64,000 nucleotides of DNA from positions 682,001 to 746,000 of the forward strand of contig NZ_JAIOUB010000001.1 of the NCBI RefSeq assembly GCF_019931215.1. The letters run 5' to 3'. Positions within the stretch are counted from its first letter, which is position 1; each line of letters opens with the position of its first letter. A program made the translations under genes and the position numbers. Under the pieces are notes generated by a model. That model was not told where the DNA came from, made no database searches, and was given only the letters and a program-made list of their open reading frames with translations. Origin of the DNA: Alcanivorax limicola. GTDB taxonomy: Bacteria > Pseudomonadota > Gammaproteobacteria > Pseudomonadales > Alcanivoracaceae. Of the stretch, positions 17,503-26,174 are shown in pieces.

Positions 17503-18501
17503 CTACCAGGCCTTGACCGCCTCAGCGACCAGTCCCGGGCCGCGATAGATCAGACCGGTATACAGCTGGACCAGATCTGCCCCCAATCGCTTCTTGTCGG
17601 CCACATCGCTACCAGAGAGGATGCCGCCCACCCCGATCAGCGGGATGCGCCCGTCCAGGGCACGAGCCATCCCGGCCAGTGCAGTGTCTGCCAACGGCTT
17701 CAGCGGCGCGCCACTGAGGCCACCCTGCTCGCCGCCATGACGCAACGCTTCAACACCCGGGCGGGATACCGTCGTATTGCCCACGGTGACCCCATCCATA
17801 CCGTGGCGCACAAACGCCTCGGCCATGGCGGCCAGGCCGTCGCTGTCATTGTCCGGTGCTATCTTGATCACCAGCGGCACGCGACGCCCGGCCTGCTGAT
17901 CCAGCAGCGTCTGCCGCTCGCGCAGAGTGCCCAGCAGGCGCTCCAGGGCGTCGCCATGTTGCAGGCTACGCAACCCCGGGGTATTGGGCGAAGAGACGTT
18001 GACGACCACATAGGACGCCTCTGCGTGCACCCGATCCAGGCAGATCAGGTAGTCATCCACCGCCTGCTCCACTGGCGTGAAGACGTTCTTGCCGATATTG
18101 ATGCCCAGGATGCCGTCAAAGCGGCGCCGGGCCACCGCCTGCATCAGATAATCCAGGCCCAGATTGTTGAACCCCATGCGGTTGATCAACGCGTTCGCCG
18201 CTGGCAAGCGGAACATGCGAGGTTTCGGGTTGCCGGGCTGCGGCTTCGGCGTGACAGTACCGACTTCAATAAAACCGAAACCCAGGCTGGCGAGTCCGTC
18301 GATACAGTCACCGTTCTTGTCCAGCCCCGCCGCCAGACCCACTGGATTGGGGAAAGACAGCCCCATCACCTGGCACGGCCGATCCGGCACACAGGCGGGG
18401 TACAGACGCCCCAGCCCCCGGCGTAGCATGGCCAGCGTCATATCGTGGGCTTGTTCGCCGGAAAGGGTAAACAGCAGCGGTTTGGCAAGATCGTAGAGCA
18501 T
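17503..18501 (-). CDS. pyrD: Dihydroorotate dehydrogenase (quinone), class 2
   Basis: 332 residues. It oxidises dihydroorotate to orotate with FMN and passes electrons to membrane quinone, the fourth step of UMP synthesis. The N-terminal amphipathic helix (MLYDLAKPLLFTLSGEQAHD) marks class 2. The FMN site includes GLAAGLDKNGDCIDG, and the catalytic serine is Ser171 in VNVSSPNTPGLRSLQ. It ends GADLVQLYTGLIYRGPGLV as usual. The start context is odd: seven U residues directly precede the ATG, with a strong hairpin before them, so there is no canonical ribosome site apart from a GGUG in the hairpin's 3' arm. Confidence 0.96.
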   Translation of the reverse strand: MLYDLAKPLLFTLSGEQAHDMTLAMLRRGLGRLYPACVPDRPCQVMGLSFPNPVGLAAGLDKNGDCIDGLASLGFGFIEVGTVTPKPQPGNPKPRMFRLPAANALINRMGFNNLGLDYLMQAVARRRFDGILGINIGKNVFTPVEQAVDDYLICLDRVHAEASYVVVNVSSPNTPGLRSLQHGDALERLLGTLRERQTLLDQQAGRRVPLVIKIAPDNDSDGLAAMAEAFVRHGMDGVTVGNTTVSRPGVEALRHGGEQGGLSGAPLKPLADTALAGMARALDGRIPLIGVGGILSGSDVADKKRLGADLVQLYTGLIYRGPGLVAEAVKAW

Positions 18502-18532
18502 AAAAAAACACCGGGCCTATACAGACCCGGCG
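18502..18532 (-). terminator. Hairpin plus U7 abutting the pyrD start codon
   Basis: On the minus strand, CGCCGGGUC and GGCCCGGUG form a 9-bp stem (including two G-U pairs) with loop UGUAUA, followed by seven U residues and then the pyrD ATG. It looks like a complete intrinsic terminator for the upstream DUF1302/DUF1329 transcript. Because the 3' arm holds the only GGUG upstream of pyrD, it could also hide the ribosome site in mRNAs that retain the 5' arm. Confidence 0.7.
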
Positions 18533-18533
18533 C

Positions 18534-18539
18534 ATTATA
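18534..18539 (-). promoter_or_regulatory. Candidate pyrD promoter -10 (TATAAT)
   Basis: A perfect TATAAT lies just upstream of the pyrD hairpin. The expected transcription start falls within CCGGG, the 5' arm of the stem. The -35 match is weak (TGGCTG at about 17-nt spacing). The C residues are 4-5 nt and the G residues 6-8 nt past the hexamer. Confidence 0.45.
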
Positions 18540-18596
18540 GGCGCCCCGGAGGGCGCCAGCCAGCGTACCAGCCGGCATAGTCCAGTTTAACCCGAA

Positions 18597-20000
18597 TCAG
18601 TTACCGCGACGGCGCAGGCCCGCCGGGCTGAAGTGGGAATCCCCCGGATACGCGCGATCGAAAATCAGGTTGTGGGATGCTTCATTGGTCAGCTGCTGCA
18701 CGTGGTAGCGGCGTGAGCGCAGGTCATGGAAGACATCCATCGCGGTCCACTGGGTGGGCACTTCATAGAAATTCTTGATGTGCGCCAGGCTCACCCGCCA
18801 CATTTCACCACGACGGTCGTACTGATCGGCGACAGCGACCTGCCAGGAATCCGCATCAATGTAGAAAGTACGACGCTCATAGATGTGCCGTTGGCCGGAT
18901 TTCAGTGTGGCATCCACGACCCATACACGATGCAGTTCCCAACGGGTGTGATCCGGGTTCACGTGACCGGGCAGCAGGATATCCGAGTACTCGAGGTCAG
19001 GGCTGTCCAGGCGGTAGTTGTTGTACGGGATAAACATCTCCACCGGCTCGTCGTGCACCAGACGCCAGTCGTAGCGATCAAGGGCGCCGTTGTACATGTC
19101 AGTATCATCGGCAGTCCGCAAGCCATCTGCGGCAGAGATCGGCTGATCGTAGGCGACGTTAGGGGAACGCTGCACACGCCGGGTGCCTTCGTTATAGCCC
19201 CAGGCTTGCCGCGCCAGTTTCTGCTGATCCAGCGTTTCATGCACCAGCACTGCACCACCGGCAAGGCGCGCAGGTGCCAGCGTCTCGGAGATAAAGTAGA
19301 AGATGATGTTATCCAGTTGTGCTTCAGACAGCTCCGGATTGTAGTAACGGAAATAGACTTCCTGCTGCGATGTCACCAGGGTATAGCGACCGTTACGCTG
19401 TACCGCCACTTCCGAGGCGCGACGCACCACATACTGTCCGCGCCAGCGCAGGATGTGATTCCAGATTGCCTGGCGCGCCTGCTCTTCATTGTTGCCGTGC
19501 AAAATCGGGAACGGGATCCCACCGAACGCGCCTGAGACACCGCTATCACCGAGCTGCGCCGAGGAAGCATTCTTCTTCGTGTTGTCGTAGACCCAGTCCG
19601 GCGCAGAGGTGGTACGGCGGCTCTGGTAGACATTGATGTGGAAGGTCTCCGGATAGGTCTCCATCAACGCTTTCACGCCTAAAGGAAGACGCTCGGCATA
19701 CTCGGCCTTGTTATCATTGTTGATGGTCAGCAGCACCTTGTCGTTCGGGAACGGATCGGGGTGATGCTGCCCGGGGCGCGTGTAAGCGGACGGCTTATCC
19801 GACGCAGGGAAACCGCGCCAGGCAGGAATCGCCAACGGTGATCCGGCCTCTACACCGTTACCGGCTTTCGGCGCACCAAACGCGGTGAGCGTGTCACCCA
19901 GCTTGGCTGCTTCCTGCGCGGAAACCGCCGCCTGAGCCCCGGTGCTCAGGGTAAGTGCAAGGGCCACAACACCGCCCATCATGATCGTCTTGTTCAACAT
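18597..20000 (-). CDS. DUF1329 periplasmic protein, copy A
   Basis: 467 residues with a cleavable signal peptide (MLNKTIMMGGVVALALTLSTGAQA split by charge, cut near AQA-AV). DUF1329 proteins are periplasmic or outer-membrane-associated with a LolA/LolB-like fold; function is not established. They nearly always pair with a DUF1302 barrel. Recognisable blocks are AWRGFPASDKPSAYTRPGQHH, ETFHINVYQSRRTTSAPDWV and the Trp/Tyr-rich VEMFIPYNNYRLDSP. The ATG at 20000 has GGAG upstream. It shares most residues with copy B at 26175, by eye around three quarters. It is second in a DUF1302-DUF1329 unit that ends at the pyrD-proximal hairpin. Confidence 0.85.
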   Translation of the reverse strand: MLNKTIMMGGVVALALTLSTGAQAAVSAQEAAKLGDTLTAFGAPKAGNGVEAGSPLAIPAWRGFPASDKPSAYTRPGQHHPDPFPNDKVLLTINNDNKAEYAERLPLGVKALMETYPETFHINVYQSRRTTSAPDWVYDNTKKNASSAQLGDSGVSGAFGGIPFPILHGNNEEQARQAIWNHILRWRGQYVVRRASEVAVQRNGRYTLVTSQQEVYFRYYNPELSEAQLDNIIFYFISETLAPARLAGGAVLVHETLDQQKLARQAWGYNEGTRRVQRSPNVAYDQPISAADGLRTADDTDMYNGALDRYDWRLVHDEPVEMFIPYNNYRLDSPDLEYSDILLPGHVNPDHTRWELHRVWVVDATLKSGQRHIYERRTFYIDADSWQVAVADQYDRRGEMWRVSLAHIKNFYEVPTQWTAMDVFHDLRSRRYHVQQLTNEASHNLIFDRAYPGDSHFSPAGLRRRGN

Positions 20001-20056
20001 GTCGCATCTCCGTTGATCAGCGCTGGCCACCTGCGTCGCGGCCAGTGCCCTCAGGT

Positions 20057-22162
20057 TCAGAATGAGTACTTCAACGCCAGGGCCGCATTATTGCGATCCC
20101 GCAGTTTGTTGCTGTAGCCCGCGCCCCAGAACATCGTGCCGGATACACCTACTTCGAAGTTCGAGCGGTAAACAAAGTTCAATGAAAGCGTACCGGCCTT
20201 GCGATTTTCCATGAAGTTTCCACCAAGCGGGGAGTTACCATCCACGTCGTGGGCAAATACCAGTGTCGGCTGCATGGAAATGCCGGAGAAAAGATCGTTG
20301 TAGGTGCCACGCAGCGCGGCGCGGTAACCCCAGGAAAAATCATCCAGGTAAGTCTTGAAGGGATCGTTCGGTGTGCGAATCTCGGCTTCAGCCAGCGAGA
20401 TAGCCGCCGTTGAGTTGTAGTGGAGACGGGTGCCGTCCGGTGCATGGCTCTCCAGATTAGTCAGGTACTCAGCACCCAATTCAACCAGCATCAGCAGATC
20501 ATCCGTACCGAAGCGCGGCCCGAAGTTGAAGATACTGACGATAGAGGTATTGAACGTCTCGACTTCATCGTAAGCGTAGTAGAATTGACCCTCGACAACT
20601 TCCGTATCACCGTCCAGACAGCTGCCACCCACAGATGCACGTACGCAGTGCGCGGTCAGATCACGAATCGTCGGTGTAGCGCCGGTCAGGCCAGCCCCTG
20701 CTGCTACAACAGCAAGATTCTGGATCAGGTTGTCACCCACTTCATTGATGATCGGCTGCTTGGGACGATATGCCACTTCACCGGACAGCGCGATAGTGCC
20801 GATGTTGGAGCTGAAGCTGACCCCGAACATGTCGATTTCGTCGAGATACACCATCGCGTACTCGGTGTTATCGATACTTTCAGCCACATCCCGCGCGGCA
20901 CCCCGTGGGTTCAGCAGGGTATTCGCCAGGTTGCCATCACTGTTGATCTTGTTGAAGCGCGCACCTACCACTGGCAACTTGGTATGAGTCCGCGTGTAGT
21001 AAACGCCGAACTCTGTACCGCCAAGTCGATCAGCGAAATAGCGGAAGGCGAGACCAAACTGACCATCATCGCTGGCCTTCTGATCCGGTCCCCGGTTTAC
21101 CGTGACCTGTGTCTGCTCGTACTGATATCCGGGCCCGGACGGACCGTAGGTCGCATCCGTATAATCCGCGAACCCGTCGGCAATATCAGAGCCGGTGGGC
21201 AGCACCCCGGGCAACGGCAAGGGCACCAGCTCTGCGAGCTGCTCTTCGACCGCCCGACCTACCAGACGGCCATCGACGATCACGTTGTTGGCGCCACGCC
21301 CGGGGAACGCATCATGGGTAGAAAAGAAAGTGCCCACCGGCGCGTCTTCGGTGTTCTTCCATTCAAACTGGTAAAACGCCTCTGCGGTCAGGTTCAGCGT
21401 CACCCCATATGAGGCGAACACCGAGGCCAGGGGCAGCAATGCTTCTTTCAGTTCAGCCCCTGGCAAGCGCAAAGAGGCCAACTCGATATAGTTGGCTGTG
21501 TTGATACCGTTCTGAATAAACAGCGCCTCACCCCAGTTGATCACCTGGCGACCGGCACGCAGCTGCAATGGACGGTCGAAAAAGTTGAAATTGCCAAATG
21601 CATAGGCATCCAGCAGCCGGACACGGCGCCCGGCATCGCTACGCGCTTCCGGGGTAAAACGCCCCCCGGCGCCGTTGTTCGCGTAATCCGAGGCTGTCGC
21701 ATAACGATTGATGCCGTTGACCGGTTGCGGCGCCGCTGCGATCAGCTGGCCACCATCATGGAAGGAATCCATGATCATCACGTCGTAGAAACCGGTACCG
21801 CGAATGAACAGCCCGTAATCACGGTAGCCCAATGACAATTCCGGCGTAATCTTGCCGACCAGCGATGCCAGGCCCGGATCGAAATTATTGTTGGCGTCGT
21901 TTTTGTTGAGCTGGGTGCTGTAGCCCCTTTCCGCCATCAACAGTACTTCCTCGTTCGCCGCCAACTCCCTGGCCTGGCCTTGCGTACGCCAAAGAGCACC
22001 CACCGAGAGCGTGGTATTCAGGCCGCCGCTCCAGTCAGGGTTCTGAAAGTCAAACTCGAAACTGTGGGCCGGCAAGCTCGCCATCGCCCCCAGTGAAATC
22101 CCGGTCAATGCAGACGCCAGTCTGCGTCGTTTGAAATCTGGCTTAAGGTCTGGACACGGCAT
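20057..22162 (-). CDS. DUF1302 outer-membrane beta-barrel protein, copy A
   Basis: 701 residues. The ATG at 22162 has a strong GGAGG eight bases upstream. A basic N terminus (KRRRLASALTG) and hydrophobic signal lead to cleavage near AHS-FEF. The mature protein is rich in alternating aromatic strands, has NTTLSVGALWRTQGQA at its start, and ends in SNKLRDRNNAALALKYSF. A terminal Phe is the classic C-terminal outer-membrane barrel signal. DUF1302 proteins are thought to be porin-like channels for hydrophobic compounds or lipids. A DUF1329 gene follows after 56 nt. The pair parallels copy B at 27633, indicating segmental duplication. Confidence 0.85.
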   Translation of the reverse strand: MPCPDLKPDFKRRRLASALTGISLGAMASLPAHSFEFDFQNPDWSGGLNTTLSVGALWRTQGQARELAANEEVLLMAERGYSTQLNKNDANNNFDPGLASLVGKITPELSLGYRDYGLFIRGTGFYDVMIMDSFHDGGQLIAAAPQPVNGINRYATASDYANNGAGGRFTPEARSDAGRRVRLLDAYAFGNFNFFDRPLQLRAGRQVINWGEALFIQNGINTANYIELASLRLPGAELKEALLPLASVFASYGVTLNLTAEAFYQFEWKNTEDAPVGTFFSTHDAFPGRGANNVIVDGRLVGRAVEEQLAELVPLPLPGVLPTGSDIADGFADYTDATYGPSGPGYQYEQTQVTVNRGPDQKASDDGQFGLAFRYFADRLGGTEFGVYYTRTHTKLPVVGARFNKINSDGNLANTLLNPRGAARDVAESIDNTEYAMVYLDEIDMFGVSFSSNIGTIALSGEVAYRPKQPIINEVGDNLIQNLAVVAAGAGLTGATPTIRDLTAHCVRASVGGSCLDGDTEVVEGQFYYAYDEVETFNTSIVSIFNFGPRFGTDDLLMLVELGAEYLTNLESHAPDGTRLHYNSTAAISLAEAEIRTPNDPFKTYLDDFSWGYRAALRGTYNDLFSGISMQPTLVFAHDVDGNSPLGGNFMENRKAGTLSLNFVYRSNFEVGVSGTMFWGAGYSNKLRDRNNAALALKYSF

Positions 22163-22532
22163 GGTGCAAGCCTCCGTCAAATGTCGTAGCAATCAGCACT
22201 TTTTGTTATCGAGCCGCTTTTTTTGGGGACTCACCGTGAAAGACGAGTCAGGACAGCTCTGATACCGCCAATTCAAAACAAATACCGGAGCGTAAACCAC
22301 AGAGATGAGTGACGTTTTGTTGTCTTTTGTTTGAGGGCAAAAAGCGGCCGGGAGCGATACATTTGCGGGCATTTAGCCTGTATTTGCCGTATTTTTCGCA
22401 ATCCTGGCGGGGCATCGACCGGATTCAAACCGTTACATGATCCGGGCTCAATGCATACATCAGCAGGTTCAATTACATTGGCCAATGGCAGCGTAAGTCA
22501 TTGAGAACTGAGCACTCATGGTGCGGCGGCAC
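22163..22532. other. Intergenic leader region of the DUF1302 copy A unit
   Basis: About 370 bp between the DUF1302 ribosome site and the exporter terminator, without a convincing gene. It has local AT-rich stretches (around 22200-22220 and 22310-22340), so it probably holds the promoter for the downstream pair, but I could not assign -35/-10 elements or an operator with confidence. Confidence 0.4.
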
Positions 22533-22564
22533 AAAAAAAACGCCCCGCTGAGCGGGGCGTTTTC
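22533..22564 (-). terminator. Strong terminator of the YCF48-MMPL unit
   Basis: Stem CGCCCCGC / GCGGGGCG (22541-22548 and 22552-22559), loop TGA. Read on the minus strand, it is followed by eight T residues. It lies 25 nt after the exporter stop and separates it from the DUF1302 copy A unit. Confidence 0.88.
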
Positions 22565-22588
22565 CGGGTCGATCCAGCGCTTCTTGCC

Positions 22589-24979
22589 TCAGCGCTGGCG
22601 TGCCGCCTTCGCAGCCATCTCTTCCGGCTTGAGCAGGAAGCGCGCCAGGGCCGGCAACAGCCAGAGCGCCCCGATCATGTTCCACAAGAACATGAAGGTC
22701 AGCAGGATACCCATATCGGCCTGGAACTTGATGGATGAGAACACCCAGAAGACCACACCAACCGCCAACGCCAGACCGGTAAAGGCAACCGCCTTACCCG
22801 TGGTTTTGAGCGTTTCGGCATAAGCCTCTTCCAGTGGCAACCCTTGCTTCAGGTAGCTCGCCAATCGGTTATAGATATAGATACCGTAGTCCACCCCGAT
22901 ACCCACACCCAGCGCGATCACTGGCAGTGTCGCCACCTTCACGCCAATGCCCATCCAGGTCATCAGTGCCTGACAGAGAATGGACGTCAGACCCAGCGGA
23001 ATGATGATACACAGCACCGCACGGATAGAGCGGAAGGCAATCAGGCAAAGGATGGATACCACACCATAGACCAGCGCCAGCATGCGGTACTGGTTGGCGG
23101 CGATGGTCTGGTTGGTCGCGGCTTCCACCCCGGCGTTACCCGACGCCAGTTTGAACTCGATCACGTCAGGATTGTTGTGCTTCTCGGCGTATGCCGCCAC
23201 TGCCTCAGTGATGTTGTTCAACGTTTCTGCGCGATGATCATCCAGGAACACATAAAGCGGTGTAACGCTGCAATCCAGGTTATACAGCGAGTCCGGCATG
23301 AAAATCATGGCATTGTTCAATGCAAACTGATCGCGGGAGATAGTCGCCCACTTGAGGTTACCTTCGTTCGTATTGGCGCTGATCAACTTCGCCGTAGAGG
23401 CGATAGTCGTCACATCCTGCACACCGGGCACCTGCTGCAGTTCCCAGGTCAGATCATCGATCTGCTGCATGGCACCGTAGCTGTTGCAGCCTTCCATCGG
23501 CGTTTTGCCAATCACCACCAGCACGTCCGCGCTGACGCTGTAATTGGCCACGAGAATATTCACGTCGTGGTTGTACTGGAACTTCCGATCCGGGATGTAG
23601 CCGCGCGGACAATCCATATCCTCGCAGGGATCTGGCCAGAGCTCGGGGGCACCTTTATCCAGATCACCCACCTGAATGTCCTTGGCTATCCACATACCGC
23701 CTGCGTAACCCACCACCGCAAGAAGGATGGAAGCCGCAGCCCAACCGGGACGCGTGAAGCGCGTGAAGAAATTCGCCAGCGGATGTGATCCGTCACGCTT
23801 GATACGGATCTTGCTGATGGCAGATTCACCTACGCCCAGGTAAGACAGTACGATCGGTACGATGACCAGGTTGGTCAGAATGATGACCGCAACACCGACA
23901 CTGGCGGCAATCGCCAATTCACGAATCACGCCAATTTCGATGATATACAGCGTCAGAAAACCAATACCATCACTGACGAGCGCCACAATACCCGGCACCG
24001 CCAACGCCGCAAAGGTCGATGACGCCGCACCTAGTTTGTCCAGCCCGTCCGCTGCGAAGTTGGACAGCGCATTGACGACCTGCACCCCATGACTCACGGC
24101 GATGGCAAACACAAGGAACGGTACCAGCATCGAGTAAGGGTCGATGGTAAAACCGAGCGCTGCCACGATCCCCAGCTGCCAGACCACTGCAATGAATGAA
24201 CAGGCGGTTACGACGACAGAAGCTCTCAGACTGCGCGTATCAATCAACAGCAACAGCGCTGTCAGGGCCATGGTCACGAAGAAGAACAGTGCTACCTCAG
24301 CCGCAGCAGCCATGACGTCGCCGGCCATCTTGGCCGCACCGACGATATGAATGCGAATGTCGGGGTACTGCGCCTGATAGCGCTCACGAATATCGTCAAG
24401 CGCGGCAGACAGCTCGGGGATATCCACACTGGAGTCCGCGGCAAGCACATCCAGCAGGTTGGCATGCACGATACTGGAGCGGAAATCATCCGCGACCAGA
24501 CGGCCGACATGGCGTGAACGCAGCACATTGGTGCGCAACAGCTCAAGGCTCTCTGCGGTACCATCGTAGGTCGGCGGGATGATTTCGCCACCCTCAAACC
24601 CGTCTTCGGTCACCTCCGCCCACCGGGTATCCGGTGTCCACAGGGAACTGATCTTGGAGGGGTCGACACCTTCCAGCGCAAAAACCTCGTCCGTGATTTC
24701 ACGGAGTGCAGTCATGTAGGCTTCGTTGAAGATATCCTCATTACTGACATCAGCCACGATCACCCGGACATCGTTACCCAGTTCAACATCATTGCGATGT
24801 TCCAGGAAATTCTGGATGTAGGGGTGGTTGATGGGCACCATCTTGCGCACATCCGTGTTGACCTGGATGCCAGCGGCCTGAATACCGAGAAAGATTGTCA
24901 CGGCAACAAATACGAACAAGACCAGAGGACGAATGGAGAACAGTCCCCGGGCCATTGCGGATGAAAATTTACCCGTCAT
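22589..24979 (-). CDS. MMPL/RND-family exporter
   Basis: 796 residues. The typical layout is visible: a first membrane helix (PLVLFVFVAVTIFLGIQ), a large periplasmic loop (about 35-220), then five helices (ALFFFVTMALTALLLLI onward). A second half starts at about 425 and repeats the pattern, ending with helices around GVGIGVDYGIYIYNRL, the conserved RND TM segment with Asp/Tyr. MMPL proteins move lipids, hopanoids or hydrophobic molecules across the inner membrane. An unusual Cys-bearing segment (PDPCEDMDCPRGYIP) lies in the second loop and may form a disulfide. It is coupled to the YCF48 gene 17 nt upstream and sits between the two DUF1302/DUF1329 pairs, strongly suggesting one system. Substrate unknown. 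Confidence 0.88.
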   Translation of the reverse strand: MTGKFSSAMARGLFSIRPLVLFVFVAVTIFLGIQAAGIQVNTDVRKMVPINHPYIQNFLEHRNDVELGNDVRVIVADVSNEDIFNEAYMTALREITDEVFALEGVDPSKISSLWTPDTRWAEVTEDGFEGGEIIPPTYDGTAESLELLRTNVLRSRHVGRLVADDFRSSIVHANLLDVLAADSSVDIPELSAALDDIRERYQAQYPDIRIHIVGAAKMAGDVMAAAAEVALFFFVTMALTALLLLIDTRSLRASVVVTACSFIAVVWQLGIVAALGFTIDPYSMLVPFLVFAIAVSHGVQVVNALSNFAADGLDKLGAASSTFAALAVPGIVALVSDGIGFLTLYIIEIGVIRELAIAASVGVAVIILTNLVIVPIVLSYLGVGESAISKIRIKRDGSHPLANFFTRFTRPGWAAASILLAVVGYAGGMWIAKDIQVGDLDKGAPELWPDPCEDMDCPRGYIPDRKFQYNHDVNILVANYSVSADVLVVIGKTPMEGCNSYGAMQQIDDLTWELQQVPGVQDVTTIASTAKLISANTNEGNLKWATISRDQFALNNAMIFMPDSLYNLDCSVTPLYVFLDDHRAETLNNITEAVAAYAEKHNNPDVIEFKLASGNAGVEAATNQTIAANQYRMLALVYGVVSILCLIAFRSIRAVLCIIIPLGLTSILCQALMTWMGIGVKVATLPVIALGVGIGVDYGIYIYNRLASYLKQGLPLEEAYAETLKTTGKAVAFTGLALAVGVVFWVFSSIKFQADMGILLTFMFLWNMIGALWLLPALARFLLKPEEMAAKAARQR

Positions 24980-24996
24980 TATTCTGATCCCCGCCG

Positions 24997-26043
24997 TTAT
25001 CGAACGTCTTCAAGCACGCGCAAACCACCCGCGCCGGCAATAATCACACCACCGCCCTTGCGGGCCAGCACTGCGGATACGGTCTGTCTTCCACTCAGAA
25101 AGCGCAGGGACAACATGGCGCCCTGATCCCGGCTGGTCAGCATTGCACCAGCGTTGCCGACCAGCACAATCGTGCCGTCCGCCAACACGGCGCCATCGTT
25201 CACGCCGCTGCGTACACCGCTGCTGACACGCTGCCAGCTGTCGCCACGATCCCGGCTCAGCCAGACATTGCCCTGCAGGCCATGCACCAGCAAGGTGCGG
25301 GAATCCGAACTGGTAATGCCGAAGAAAGTGCCGTGATACGGGCTTTCCAGACGCTCCCATTCCTGCCCGCGGTCACGGGAACGGAACAGGGTGCCGCGCT
25401 CACCGGCAATGATCAGCGTATTCGGCTCGCCGTCCAGCGGCGCAATCGCGTAGAGATGCCAACCCTCGTCATCCGGCAAGCGGCCAGAAAGCCGCTCCCA
25501 GCTGTCACCACCGTCGGTGGTTTCCACCAGATAACCATAACCACCCACCGCTACCGCCCGGTCAGGCGTATCGCACCACACGTCCAGTAACGGGGCGCCA
25601 GAGGTATCGATAGGGCCCGCATCGCCGAACAGGTCGTCGCCATACAGGTCGTCATCGTAGTAGTCGTCATCATCGTAATACTCATCATCGTCATCCATGG
25701 CATCGACGATGATCTCGTCACTGTACTGCTTGGCCCAGGTCTGGCCACCGTCGCGTGTGCCCAGCACCACCGCGTCATGCCCTACTGCCCAGCCATGCTG
25801 TGCATCAGAAAAGCACACGGACGTCAGCAATACGCGGGTGGGCGTTTCGCCCTGACGCCAGGTTTTGCCTTCATCATCTGAGTACACAATGTGACCGCGA
25901 TCCCCCACCGCCACAACACGATCCCCGGCACGTGCAATATCGACATAAATCGTTCCACGCAACAACGGATCATCGGCTCCCACCGCATCCGCCTGCGCGG
26001 TACTGAAAATGGCCATCAGGCCAAGCGCAAAGAAATATTTCAT
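24997..26043 (-). CDS. YCF48/BNR-type beta-propeller periplasmic protein with acidic insert
   Basis: 348 residues. A signal peptide (MKYFFALGLMAIFSTAQA) precedes a seven-bladed-type propeller with recurring Asp-box blades: VYSDDEGKTWRQG, LGTRDGGQTWAKQ, VETTDGGDSWERL, FRSRDRGQEWERL, WLSRDRGDSWQRV. Residues 117-141 are a low-complexity acidic loop (15 of 25 residues Asp or Glu, with Tyr pairs) between two blades, not part of the fold. YCF48-like proteins assist assembly of membrane complexes (Ycf48 in photosystem II), and bacterial ones accompany MMPL/DUF1302/DUF1329 sets. It precedes the exporter by 17 nt and follows a strong terminator. A chaperone or accessory role is inferred. Confidence 0.83.
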   Translation of the reverse strand: MKYFFALGLMAIFSTAQADAVGADDPLLRGTIYVDIARAGDRVVAVGDRGHIVYSDDEGKTWRQGETPTRVLLTSVCFSDAQHGWAVGHDAVVLGTRDGGQTWAKQYSDEIIVDAMDDDDEYYDDDDYYDDDLYGDDLFGDAGPIDTSGAPLLDVWCDTPDRAVAVGGYGYLVETTDGGDSWERLSGRLPDDEGWHLYAIAPLDGEPNTLIIAGERGTLFRSRDRGQEWERLESPYHGTFFGITSSDSRTLLVHGLQGNVWLSRDRGDSWQRVSSGVRSGVNDGAVLADGTIVLVGNAGAMLTSRDQGAMLSLRFLSGRQTVSAVLARKGGGVIIAGAGGLRVLEDVR

Positions 26044-26084
26044 GAGGTTACCCAGCTAAGGCCGTCAATCCTGTACACAAACTG

Positions 26085-26115
26085 AAAAAACCGGGCACGC
26101 AGTGCGCGTGCCCGG
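26085..26115 (-). terminator. Terminator of the DUF1302/DUF1329 copy B unit
   Basis: Ten-bp stem CCGGGCACGC / GCGTGCCCGG with loop AGTGC, followed on the minus strand by six T residues. It lies 59 nt after the DUF1329 copy B stop, so YCF48 and the exporter probably start from their own promoter. Confidence 0.88.
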
Positions 26116-26174
26116 CAGTTCACTTCATATTAATACGAAAAACCGATACAACATGTTCCATTCGGTAACCGAAC

